Assembly: GCA_021613375.1 (NCBI GenBank)
Contig: CM038722.1
Location: forward strand, 26,460,941 to 26,524,940
Length of the DNA: 64,000 nucleotides
Reading direction: 5' to 3'
DNA from: Megaleporinus macrocephalus
Taxonomy: Eukaryota > Chordata > Actinopteri > Characiformes > Anostomidae
A model generated the notes under the pieces. It did not search any database. It was not told the DNA's origin and worked only from the letters and a program-made list of their open reading frames with translations. Each line of letters begins with the position of its first letter. Position 1 is the first letter of the stretch. The position numbers and the translations under genes are program-made. Shown here one piece after another: positions 12,346-24,600 of this stretch.

Positions 12346-13565
12346 TTGTTTTCTGAATTTGCATCTTTAATGGTGCAGCAACTGTACCATTAAAATATTG
12401 CATTTATTTTTATTCACATGAAATAAACCAGCTGGAAGTGCCTTGATATTACCCAATTGTCCACTTCTTAAAGGTTTAGTGATTAAGAAAATACTCACCA
12501 CAAGATCAATAACACTTAAATACAGTTGAGCTGAGTGCTTTGTGCAGCTATAGTTTGCATAACTAATCTGCATGACATTTTCCTATACAGTTTAGATTAA
12601 ATTAAGATCTTCCTCTAATGATACTTTGTCAGTCTGGGTCACACACATACATAAAATGATAAGAATAAAATATTCAAATATAACTCAACAGTTTGTCTTA
12701 CTTTTCTATATTTTTTTGTACATTTCATGAGTGCCCATTCAGACACAGCTATGAAGTGCCTCTTAAAACTTCAGTTTAATTTACATTAATAAGTCACAAA
12801 CTATGAAGCTATGAAGAATTTATGTAGGCTCAGCTGGAATGCATGATTTGCATGGTAGGTACAGAACAAGGCAGGCTTTTCTATTAGCAGAGAATATTTG
12901 TTACTTGTTAAATAAACAACACACTATGCTAGCATCAGCATCTATTGCATTTACATTCTTATATAGAATGTTTCCTATACATACATTTTGTGACTGCAAT
13001 ATGGCACAACCATGACATCCTGCTAATATTGGTTGATGCTAGTTTCTTCTGTCTAAATGATCTAATGATTCAAAGGTTGATAGAAGGCTACAGACAAACA
13101 AGATATGTTTAGTGATTTCAGCTGCTCATCACTTTGAGTTCTTGTTCACCTTTGTTGTATTTTTCCTTTGCATAATGTGCCAAATGTTTTCGATGGATGA
13201 CAGGTCTAAACTGCAGACAGGTCAGCTTAGTTGTGATATGTGTAAAATGTGGTTTGGCATTATCTGCCCAAAATATGCAGAACTTAATAATGACTAAGAA
13301 GTAAAATGAATTAACATGAGCAAGGTTTGTTTTGATTTGACCTTAATGCCTGTACTTTTTGTTTTCTAAACTATAACAGAGGATTTTTTTAGCTTTCCTA
13401 ATGCAGAAATATTTGAACTGTAAACATTATTGTTTTTATTGCATATTTTGTAATATTTCTGTCCATAAAACAGCATGGCTTTCTTATTTGCCTTGTCTTA
13501 GGTAAAAACCTCTCTTGTCCTTATTTGAATATACAGCTTGAAGACAAGCAAACCAAAAGTAAAGT

Positions 13566-13654
<89 letters not shown>

Positions 13655-14200
13655 AATTTATAAATGTCCTTTAAATAAGATTATATTTTTAACAAATATT
13701 TAAAAAATTTTAATCTTACCACTGTCACACAAAACTTTGTAAATCTGATATTATCATATCAGATTTAAAGGGGTTGGGCCCCTTTACCTAAAATTTCATG
13801 ATGAATGGTTTACAACAGTTTTTCTTCTCCTGCAGAGTTAACTTTTGAGTTTTTTCTGAGAGTAATATATCGTTGCTGTCCAATAAAAACTACCTCCATT
13901 TTGGTCGATTTTGAGTTTTCTAGCTTTGAACATGCCAACCGTCGTTGACATTGTGTGAAAATTTCATGATGAAGGAACCAAAACAGTTTTGAAAAAAATC
14001 TGGTTCCAATTGACTTATATTGAAAGTATGTTTCTGTTCTCTCCTGTAAAGTCACAATTTTGGAGATACTTGTTTTTCATTGGACAGTGATGATGTATAG
14101 GTTATGTTGCTATATACTAATGCAAATTCTGAAGTGAGAAAACAGTGTGGTTTTGCACAATGAGCACTGTTCCTCAAAGGGCTACCATAACAAAATAACA
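12346..14200. other. AT-rich spacer with Tc1-like piece, (TA)n and dispersed repeat
   Basis: 13106..13290 is a fragment of the Tc1-like element seen more completely at 14770..15530 (shared gatttcagctgctcatcact and gatggatgacaggtctaaac). 13570..13650 is an uninterrupted (TA)n microsatellite. 13795..14095 is a minus-strand member of a dispersed repeat that recurs near 36540, 53515 and 62380. I see no gene. Confidence 0.6.
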
Positions 14201-14602
14201 TATACCAGAGGTTTTCAACTCCCACTGCCCTTCATTTAGTTTCACTTTCTGTTTGAGCTTGATAATTACTTGATGAGCTGAGTGTTTTTGGGCAAGCAAT
14301 TGTAGAAATTGCAATTGGAGGGCACTGAGTCCCCAAAAGTACTAAAAATGTGGTTGACAACTGTCATCGAAAACTCCTCTTTGTCCCGCTATTTACATGC
14401 AGCCTGAGGGATTAGTGTTCAACATCTCAACTGTTTCCGTAACCTGAAAACCACAACATTCAAATTTTATTATAATTTAAAACTGTTACCATCAGCAATT
14501 CCTCCTTTTAGGGCAAGATCTGAAACTTTCACCTTTCCATTTTACTTACCATATTTGGGCAGATGCCCTGGCTATAAATGTCCTGCCAACTATAGCATAC
14601 AC
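14200..14602 (+). promoter_or_regulatory. Candidate promoter of the SNTX-galectin gene
   Basis: A TATA box (TATAAAT, 14573..14579) lies about 30 bases before a pyrimidine-rich initiator-like stretch (near 14602). Downstream, 14603..14693 would be a noncoding leader exon ending in a strong donor (AAG|GTAAGC). Further upstream, 14238..14250 (agtttcactttct) fits the interferon-stimulated response element consensus. That motif lies in sequence resembling a common fish repeat, so it may be chance. Confidence 0.45.
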
Positions 14603-14693
14603 TCACTTCTTCCGACGGAAAAGAGGACAGGAAGCCAGAAGCTACATAGCAAGCGGAAAGCATACCTGCATCTACAGAAACCCTAGAATTAAG
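14603..14693 (+). other. Predicted noncoding leader exon (5' UTR)
   Basis: The start is inferred from the TATA box at 14573; the end is set by the donor gtaagct at 14694. It contains no ATG in frame with the coding exon. It would splice to the acceptor cag at 15587..15589, two bases before the predicted start codon. This is inferred from signals only. Confidence 0.4.
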
Positions 14694-14769
14694 GTAAGCT
14701 GTTAAGATGAAGTAAATTCTAAATTATAGTATATATAGGAGTATATTCTTAAATATATTCCTATTCTGA

Positions 14770-15530
14770 ATGTGACACCACCAACACATTTCAAAAAAGT
14801 CAGGACATGTTTACCGCTGTGTTCATCATCTCTTCTTCTATCACTCTGTAAGTGTTTGGGAACTAAGTAGGTGGCTGTTGTAGTTTTGAAAGTGAAATGT
14901 TTTCCATTCTTGCTTAATATGTGATTTCAGCTGCTCATCACTTTGAGTTCTTGTTTACCTTTGTTGTATTTTTCCTTTTCATAATGTGCCAAACGTTTTT
15001 GATGGATGACACGTCTAAACTGCAGACAGGTCAGCTTAGCACTGTTGTGATATGTGTAAAATGTGGTTTGGCATCGTCTGCCCAAAATATGCAGAACCTT
15101 CAATGAGAAAGATGTTGTCTGGATAGCAGCATATGTTGCTGTATATGTTATTCAGCATTACTGGCGCCATCACATATGTGCAATCACCCATACCATGTGC
15201 ACATGTGATATTATGATCCATGGGTGACAATGTCTTATTTTAGACTTAACAATTAGCCTAATTGGTTGAGAAATGTGATGTTCCACCAGATTTTTTCTTG
15301 CATTCTTTTCTACTAGGAAGCCACATCCACACATTCAAGCAACAATGGCATGAAAGAGTGATGAGTTTTATGTTGTCCCTGTCTCAACCGTCCTGCTGAC
15401 ATCAAATTCAAAATGCCAATATATATAAAAAATAAACAATCATTTGCACATTATTATTGCATTGTGTTTTTATTTACATTTTGCGAAGCATCCCAACTTA
15501 TTTGGAAACAGGGTTGCAATTTGCATACTG
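14770..15530. mobile_element. Decayed Tc1-like element in intron 1
   Basis: The right end reads tgttttttatttacattt-like sequence, then gcgaagcatcccaacttatt and tggaaacagggttgcaa. This is the standard end of a common fish Tc1-like transposon. The left part has aaaaaagtcaggaca, and the middle shares ~115 bases with 13106..13225. The transposase gene is deleted. The element lies between the leader exon and the first coding exon. 14888..14897 (gaaagtgaaa) is a second interferon-response-like motif. Confidence 0.65.
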
Positions 15531-15591
15531 CTACATAAGGTAAGCAGGCTTGATAGAATGATATACACACTGTGCATTTTTCTTGACAGTC

Positions 15592-15676
15592 ATGGATCAC
15601 ATTGAAAGAGCAGCTCTGGGAAGGTCCATGTGTCCCGGCATGCTTTATGACTGTCGCAGTGACTCCTTCATTCCAG
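15592..15676 (+). CDS. First coding exon of the SNTX-galectin gene
   Basis: It encodes 28 residues plus one base of codon 29. The peptide contains LGRSMCPGMLYDCRSDSFIP, which carries the LGR...GMLYD...IPG signature found at the extreme N-terminus of SNTX-type and related proteins. The ATG is two bases after a good acceptor (ttttcttgacag). The donor is G|GTAAAAC, phase 1, and joins GT at 20761 to continue as G-V-T-L-W-D, as expected for the family. The following intron is about 5.1 kb. Confidence 0.82.
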
Positions 15677-18600
15677 GTAAAACTTTCTATTCTTCTATTT
15701 CTGTTTTTTTCCCTTACTTCATGTATCATTTAAAGCTATACAACTTTCACAGCATTCTACAATTTACCCATTAATAGGACAACACCTTATAATAAGTCAA
15801 CTTAAATCAAAATAAACATATTTGTCATGTATCAGTTTTTTCAGATTTCGCTAATATATCTTATAAGGCAATGAAAAATTAGTCTTTCAAACTTCAGCTT
15901 TATAGGCTTTGTTTACATGATAATAAAATAAAGTTGATAAAATAAGGATGTTTAAATAAAATTGTGAAAGACATGCAGCAAGGTTGACATTAGACAACTG
16001 TCAACTACAGCAATTTACCATCAAATTGAAAGGAAATTAAAAAGAAAAAACTAAAAATATTACAGGTTTTAAATTAATCCTTTTATTACTATTTTTTTTA
16101 CTATATCTTTAATAGATTTTTTAATACAGTAAATGTATATTACATTAAATAATAAATGTATATTACAGTCATTAAACTTTATATTCAGTTATGTAGCTAA
16201 TCAATTGTCATTTTATTTTTGTAAAGACAACAACAATTGTTTAATTTAAAATAAATTGTTAGTAAATATACAATATTTTATAAACAAAATAAAATGGTAG
16301 TTTTCCCTAAGCCTCAGTGGTTGACAAAATTTATTTCAGCTTTGTGTTTTCATGAATCCATGTTTTCTCAGTACAATTTCCAGCACCCATTACATAAATA
16401 CATTATAACTATTGAAAAATGTGGTGGCAACCAATCCTGACTGCTGGCTACTGATATACAGATTAATAAATACAACTAGGCTTGCACTGGTGTAACTCTT
16501 ACCTCCATCACTGAATTAAATTGAAAAGGTAACAGCTATTTTATCTTTATTCAACACAAATAAAGAAGCCAAAATGAGGTATGTAGACAGAAATGTACTG
16601 TAACTGGCTAACCTTATTGTTCTTGTCGTTTCTTAACCTTATCCTTATTCTTATTTAAGTAATCCATTCTTTTCATTGTAATGATCATTTTAGGACTTAT
16701 TACAGTCATACTCTTATTACATACCACTGTGTCCCTTTGGCAGCACATTTCCAACACGTTGCCCACCCTGAGTGCTAACACTTATGGCTTGTTTAAATGT
16801 TCATTTTGCCAACGCTTAAATATACAAACTCCAAAACCTTATACCTTCTTATTGCTTACCAGACGTGTGGTCTCGAGTCACATGACTTGGATTCAAGTCC
16901 AACTCGAGTCACTAAACTGATAACTTGTGACTTGACTTGACAACATCACTAAAGACTTGCGACTTGACTTAGACTTTACCTTTATCTATTGGACTTGAGC
17001 TTTAAGACTTGAAAAGACTTGTGTAGTGAAGTGAAGTGAAAAGGGCCTTTATTGTCACACAGTCACAAGTACAAGTACAAGAACCGGCGAGATAATATAT
17101 CAACCCGTCCGTTACATACAGTTACAAGGTATTGTGTGGGACAGTGTGTGGGAACATACAAAAAACCTCTGCTGATAGGCACAATCAGTACACTCAAGAC
17201 ACAACTAGCAACGGGTAAGTGGGCCGGGTATAAGACACATCACCAAGCCTCGCGCGACATCACCGCAGGCAGCCATAATCCGGCGCTGACAGAGACTCGC
17301 ACGCCCACTTGGCCGGAGAGAGTCGCCAGACAAACGACATGCCAATTCTCCCACGCGTCCCTCGCGTATCCAGCTACAAACGTTCCGGCAGGACAGTCAG
17401 GTTCCCCCGAACCCGAGCTTCTCGTTGAGAAGATGGTGTCAATTGCGTTGAGAGACCATTTAATCAAATCCATTGCTTTTGGTTTTGATGAGCAAAGTCG
17501 AGAGAGTCTCTGGAACAGAATAACAGCCACGAGACAAGACAGCCAAGCAGGAAAGATAAGGAGAGGAGAGGCGAGAAAATGCGACCGCCTTCGTCGAGAG
17601 CAAGAGAGAGACTCTATTTTAGAGTTGTCACTCTATTTTAACATAATAAATAAAACTGAATCAAATAACTGGATCATTTTGTATTAAATGGTGCTGTAAG
17701 GGCTCAGCTCAGTTTATCCGGAACCTAGCAACAAGTGAAGTTCTGCAGCCATTCACAAGAAACTGTGGGGGGCGCCAGTGTTCAGTTTGCGAGTAGACGA
17801 GGAGCAACATGCTCCTGAAAATAATCTTGTTGAACTACAAAGATTAGTCTGTGGTAAATAAAAAAGAACTGAGACATGCAGGACATATGGAGTCAAGATT
17901 ACAGATGGAGCTACAACCACTTCAAACTTTGTTCCACTTTTGAGGCACAAAGAACAGGAAGTCTCTGCTCTGTATATTTCACATATAGCAGTTAGCTAGC
18001 TAGCTGACTAACAAGCTAGCAAACTTAGCGACATAATGATAAACTATAGCTAATGTGAAGGAAGCTCTCTCCCTCTGTTCATCCCTCCTAGATATTCCAC
18101 CGTCCACTGAGAACTTTACTGAAACATTAAAGCATTTAGGAAGCTCAGCGTCTCAGACAGGAAGTGTTCAAGTAGTGCAGAACAGTACAAACACTGATCA
18201 GTCCATGCAGAGCTACTGCAGAGTCACACACGCTGTTAGAACTGAAAGACCCGTCCAGATATTAATGCTCATGGGTTTAGAATGTGATTATTAAAATTCC
18301 TGTAGGTGTAATGAGTACTAATACTTCCATACAGTGCAGTGTTTCTCAGGCTCGGCCTTCGAGACCCACTGCCTCACATTTCAGTGGGTAAAGAGGTGAT
18401 TGGACTGGTAATGGACTGGTAATGAGGTGATTGGACTGGTAATGGACTGGTAATGAGGTGATTGGACTGGTAATGGACTGCTAATGAGGTGATTGGACTG
18501 GTAATGGACTGGTAATGAGGTGATTGGACTGGTAATGGACTGCTAATGAGGTGATTGGACTGGTAATGGACTGGTAATGAGGTGATTGGACTGGTAATGG

Positions 18601-21600
18601 ACTGGTAATGAGGTGATTGGACTGGTAATGGACTGCTAATGAGGTGTTTAGTGATTAGAACTGCTTGAAATGATCTAATTTATTTTTGTTATAATACAAA
18701 CTTTAAAATGTTAACGTTATATTAATGTCAGTTTAATAATCTACTAATCAACTGCATCAATTGTGTTAAATACTGAAATGACGTTACATCTGGTGACTTG
18801 ACTAGGACTCAAAGTTTAAGACTTTGGACTTGACTCGAGACTTCCTTGTATTTACTTGGGACTTGACTTGGGACTTGATTGTTACTTAGTGACTTGGTCC
18901 CATGTCTGGTGCTTACCCTATACTTTATTGGTTCCTTCATTTGCTCTCTGTCTATTTAGATGTTACCTTGCTCTCTTGTTCAGACATTAGAAAAGGTCCA
19001 GCGAACACTAAGAGCTCAGAAACACGCTTCTTTTAAAGGCCATGCTTCTTCCTTTAGCTTCAGCTGTCCTCAGTCAGAGAGAAGCGTTCTGCCCATAGCC
19101 TGAAGTGTTTCTGCAACGACTCCCTCTGTAGGCCGCCACACTGACCATACCCACTGACTGCAGTAGTATCGTATAACTGTTCCAGCACGAACGGAATAGT
19201 GTGTTACACCAGTGAGATGAACCATGTTAGCCAGCCTATATTATGTTTGCTCTTATGTTACTTTTGAGTTCTAATAAATTAGCGTGCGCAGCTAAAGTTA
19301 AGATGCGTTACTCGTCCATTCTTTAAGAAAGGACTGAATGTAACACTGACCAGTCCAGCTTTGCTACTGAAAGAATATTGTAGATTTATACGTCTTCTCC
19401 ATTCTTTTTTATTTACAGGGTCAGAATATAATCTTGAGAGTCTTGCTAGAGTTGAGTCCTGCTTTGCTTCATTTCAATTGTTTAAGGTGGTCAGGAACGC
19501 AGGTTTAAGTCAGTCTTTTTCTTGTCCTAGTGTTCCAATAACATCGACCGTGTTTAATATTATCAAAAGTCTTAAGTCTTGGTTCACACAAATAGTGACG
19601 TGAACATTGTCGACAACCAATAGGAGAGCCACAAGGCAAATACAGGAATGTCTGGTGGGTAAAGAAATGAGACGCGGAAGGGAGTCTGGCGAGGGTTCGG
19701 TAAACTACGGTTCTCACCTCCAATACACCTGCAATTCTTTTTGTAGGATGGACAGACCTTGCTGTCTCCGTTCGCTCAACCAGGATCAAGTCCACATTCT
19801 GCGGTGTCTTGTCTTTTTCCTTTAGGCTGTTTTTTCTGTACAAATCACAGCACACTCAAAGGCAGCTGTGGCCAAAAGGTGCTTCTGTTGCTGCTCCATT
19901 GTTCAACAGTTTCTCGTCCTGTAAAATTCCACCAGGAGCATGATGGGAAATAATCTCAAAGGAATCTAGTTGCTGTCTTGTAAATAGTGACTCTGAAAGA
20001 TCTCCTGAAAGATCCCCAGTCTTTGCAAAATCATAGTCTGTGTAAATAGTGACTCTGAAAGATCCCCTGAAAGATCCCCAGTCTTTGCAAAATCATAGTC
20101 TGTGACTTGTAACTAGTGACTCTGAAAGATCCCCAGTCTTTGCAAAATCATAGTCTGTGTAAATAGTGACTCTGAAAGATCCCCAGTCTTTGCAAAATCA
20201 TAGTCTGTCACTAAAAGTCTTTGACTAGTCTTTAGATGTGAGAGGGTGTCAGACTTTAGTCTATTAAACGTCTTTTCAGAGTCTTTTAAAAGTCGTCTAG
20301 TGTACGGTCAGCATAAGGAAAGTATCTATTGGCTGTCCACGAAGTTGCTAGAAGTCGCTAAATGATGTCATCGCATAATTTGCATAACCGACAATTTGCG
20401 TGTATTTGAAGCTGTAAAATAAAGAAACAATGTTGTGGGAGAGAAAAAAAAGAGTAAAAACACCCTACATATGATAGAACTACAAATGAAATAGTCTTGT
20501 ACAAATGAAATAGTCGCTAGTTGCTTTAAAAAATCGCCAAGTTGGCGACACTGAGTATGGGTAGGAGGCTGACACCAGCAGGTGTCACTGTTTGCCCATA
20601 TAAAATTATGTTAAATTGTATTTTAACCATTTGGCAAATTGTACTACAGTAAATCCTTCAAATATACTTATAATATTCTTATACTTAAAAATATTCTTAA
20701 AATAACATTTTCTTTTTCTGCTACAAACAGAAGGGTTACCACCAGTTTCTGTCTTTTCAGGTGTTACTCTGTGGGACCAACAATCTATAAGGAAAAATTT
20801 GGATGTGCACAGACAGCCCAAGACAGACACGAAATTCTGTGCTTCTGACACCCTCCATGATAAAGCCAGCTTCCTGGATGTGAGCGCCTCTCTTAAAGCC
20901 AGCTTTCTGGGGGGACTGGTGGAGGTTGGAGGGTCAGCTAAGTACTTGAAGGACCAAAAGACCTCGACACGTCAATCTCGAGTTACTCTGCTGTTCAGCC
21001 AAACAACAAGATTCGAACAACTTACTATGACTCATCTCGGCAAAATTACCTACCCTGAGGTGTTTGAGGAGAAGACCGCCACTCATGTTGTTACAGCTGT
21101 TCTGTATGGAGCTCAGGCTGTTATGGTGTTTGATCAAACAGCCTCAGAAAATGAGGACAAACAAGAGATAGAAGGGAATCTAAATTTAATGGTCAACAAG
21201 TTCAAGTTTTTTAAAGTTGAGGGGGAAGCAGCTGTAAAACTTGATGACAAAGAAAAAGAAATGGCTCAAAATATCAACTGTACCTTCTACGGTGACTATG
21301 AGATTGAGAAAAACCCCACAACATACACTGAAGCTTTGGAGCTATTCAAGAAGCTGCCAACTTTGCTGAAGGAAAGAGAGAACGATGCTGTTCCAGTGAG
21401 GGTTTGGCTCCATCCCCTGGCATGTTTGGACAAAAGAGCAGCTAAGCTGGAGAGAGAAATCAATGAAACGCTAATATCAAAAATAGACCATGTATTGGAG
21501 AAACTGGGAGATGGAGAAAGGAGATGCAATGACCTAGATGAAAAATCAAAAGAAAAAAATTTCCTGGATGTGAAGGAAAGGCTGCAGAAATTTCAGGAAA

Positions 21601-24600
21601 TGTATAGTCACTACAAGGTTATGTTCCAAAAGGCCCTGTGCAAGCTCCTCCCTGCTGTCCGTGCTGGAGAAAAGAATGAGCAAATGCTGTTTAAACTTCT
21701 ATCCATCCATGGCAGTTCCCCTTTTGAGAAGAACAAGGTACAACGTTGGCTGGACAATGTTCAGGATGAACTACACCTGGTGAATTCCTACATCAGGGAA
21801 CTGAGTGGCATCCCAGTAATGTCTTCTTCATCCCAGTTAAACAGCATTATCTTTCACCCCACAGTTGATACGGTAGTGTGCTTCTCCTTCACCTCTCTGA
21901 AATATGAAGACCCATTTCTGTCAGCCGTTGCTGAGTTCCTTAGAGTTGATGAGTTTGAAAAGCTGTCAGAAATTCCAACATCCCGTGACCAAGACATCCA
22001 GGCCTGGTTCCACAATCCTGAAATATCTGAGAAAATGAAAGAGAATCTTTTCCTCTTCAAAAGTTTTTCTGAGGCCAATAAAGACAGAAACAAGACCAAG
22101 TTTGTCATTACCTCAGTCTCAGACTCCACCCATCCTGGTACCTCCATCCAGCTATATAGGAAAGGGAAAATGGTGGACAGCAACTTCCAGCCTGTTTCTA
22201 AGCCTCCTGCGCCCCGTGTGGACATTCAGGACCAGAAATTGATTCTGAAGCTCCAGAAACCCTCGACTGGAGTGGCTGTGCGGTACAGAGTGGAATACAG
22301 AATAACACAGCCTAATGATTCAGGAGCTGATGATGGAGGCTGGGAATTCAGAGACACTCCAGATACACAAGAAACCTTCACACTAACTGGACTGCAGCTA
22401 GCAAAGCAGCACTGGGTCCGGTACAGAGCAGTTAGTGATGTGGGAGTGAGTGAAGCCAGTGACTCTGTCCTCTTCTCCTTCCAAGGAAAGGTCACTGTTC
22501 CGGTGGACAAGTCTTGGGTAAATAAAGAGCTTTTTACTTATCAATAGGTTGTTTTCAACATACGTTAGATGTGATGTTATGAAGAGTGATTTTAACTGAA
22601 CTGAAAGATTCGCTGCTATCGAGGCAGCAGATAGAAGAAAACAAAAAACAAGAAGTATTGAGACATGCAACTTGTTAGTGGTTGAGTTGGCCTAAGTATT
22701 AAGTAACTCCATAATCTGTCTGTCTGTATTTCTTTTACCGTCCTATAGATTAGCTAGCAACAAAAATTCAACTCCGCTTCACCCTATCACCTGTGCTCAC
22801 CCAGAGATCGACAGTTCAAAATACTCTATACATTAGGGTCATCTTATTCACCAGTTCTTCAGTTCCACCTTAAATGGTGTAACAAATGGTGTATATTCTG
22901 GCTCTGTGGGGGCTGTGACTGTACACTGGCGATGTATTTATAACAACAGCTACGACAAACTCAAACAGAAAGCTTCTTTAGGCTCATCCTGACTGCAGGT
23001 GAAGATTTTGCTGGTCAATTTTTTGGTCAATTTCTTGCAGTTTTCTTAAGCAACAACTTTTAGCACATAATAAAAGATCTGTGTGGTTCCTCGGTTGATT
23101 CTGAGCGACTATAAAAAAAAATGCAGTGCCTGTGTTGAAAATCTCTTCTTCACCTCCATCAGCAGTTCACACTGTAGCAATCCAGTGACATAATGTCATT
23201 TGCAAACAACTTATTATCAAGGACAGATTAAGGATAGGCTGGGCCCCTGGGCAAAGAGTTACAGATCTCCTTGATGTAATTACAAATATCAACACATACC
23301 ATTTTGCTAGTGACAATATTCATTGTCAAATTTCAGACATTTATCCAGCAATTAACTGATTTATGGAGGTCATTTGTGTGACAGAACACACAAATGACTT
23401 CCATAAATCAGTTTAGGGCTGGAATTTTTTTTTGTATTTTTGTTTTCTTAAACTAAACTTATTTCAATGACAGATAATAAAATTGACCAGGATTTCCATT
23501 TCGATTGTGGCATATTAACAGATTAATCGATAAGGTGCATGTAAATCAAACCAACCCTGATGTGAGCACAACCTCAGCAAAAAAATTTAACTCTGTTTTT
23601 CTTTTTTAAACAAGAACATGCAAGAACATGCAAAAAACCCTGCATTTTGTTGAACGCAATTTCTCATCACTAGCACTAAAAAACACAATATGGATATAAA
23701 AGAAGAAAAGATTTTTGCTAGTCATGCAAGAAAAGTGTGAAATTTATGTTTGGGACACTATAGAGATTAAAGCTTCATACAGTTTTTATTACTTGTAGAG
23801 CTGGACAGTTTCTTCCCTAATTAATGAAGCTCAGAAGAAAATAATGGCCAGCTTGGGCACCTCATGGTGGAGTCTGTCAACAATCCAGGCAGAGGTGTCG
23901 AATCAAGTCAGGGACTGTGTGAGTAACACCTTTTACAGTGAGACTCAAAGTGTAGTAATTTAATTTTGAATTAATTTTTAAATCTGTTTAAACTTTAACT
24001 TTAATAGATACTGAATAATTACTGTATAGTCACTTGTTACTCGTTTGACCATAATTTAATAAATTGGCAAAATATCTGTGACCTTACAAATGAATGTCCA
24101 GCAGCTCCATACCATGTTTCTCTATAATGTAGGCATTACAATTCTATGTATGTTACATATTCTTTCCAGAGAACTCCCTATGTTGGCGCAATCCCTGGAG
24201 GTCTACAACCAGGAAAGGCTTTATACTTCCAGGGAGTTGTTCTCCCAGATGCCCATGAGTATGCATATGCTTTCCTGATACTGACCACACTAATACTGTG
24301 AGAAGTATCTTGAAATATACTTTTAAAATATTATCTTCTTATTTTTGCATCCCACATAGATTCACTATAAATCACAAGATTGGGCCAAAGGATGGTGATG
24401 ACATCGCTTTTCATTTCAACCCCCGCTTTTATTCGAGTGTGATCGTCTGTGACTCCTTCCGGAATGGAAGCTGGGAGAAGCAAGAATATTCTCAGCCTTG
24501 TCCTATTAACAAAGGATCAGCCTTTGATATCTTCATTGTCATCAAAAGAGAAGGTTATGAGGTATGTTGATTATGTAAATGCACAAACAAAGTTAGTGTA

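Larger units (their letters stand above)
16860..18908. mobile_element. hAT-type element with 8-bp target-site duplication
   Basis: Left end cagacgtgtggtctcgagtcac, right end gtgacttggtcccatgtctg, imperfect inverted repeats. The flanks ttgcttac (16852..16859) and gtgcttac (18909..18916) match at 7 of 8 positions, the target-site size of hAT elements. Both subterminal regions are dense in cttgactt/gacttgg motifs. No transposase frame is visible. Nested inside are a retroposon-like insert (about 17010..17690, minus) and a 31-bp minisatellite (18393..18640). It lies within intron 2 of the SNTX-galectin gene. A related end sequence is seen at 47310..47420. Confidence 0.75.

Noticed and set aside
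17052..17687. 211-codon plus-strand ORF
   Set aside because: It lies antisense to the retroposon-like insert with its AATAAA and tail, and has no recognisable domain; it is treated as a shadow.
20799..22547. Taking the SNTX exon as a complete single-exon gene
   Set aside because: The ORF begins at a TTG with no in-frame upstream ATG in the exon, and ends nine codons past a good donor. The flanking exons at 15592 and 23799 fit in phase and supply the missing N-terminus and the lectin domains.
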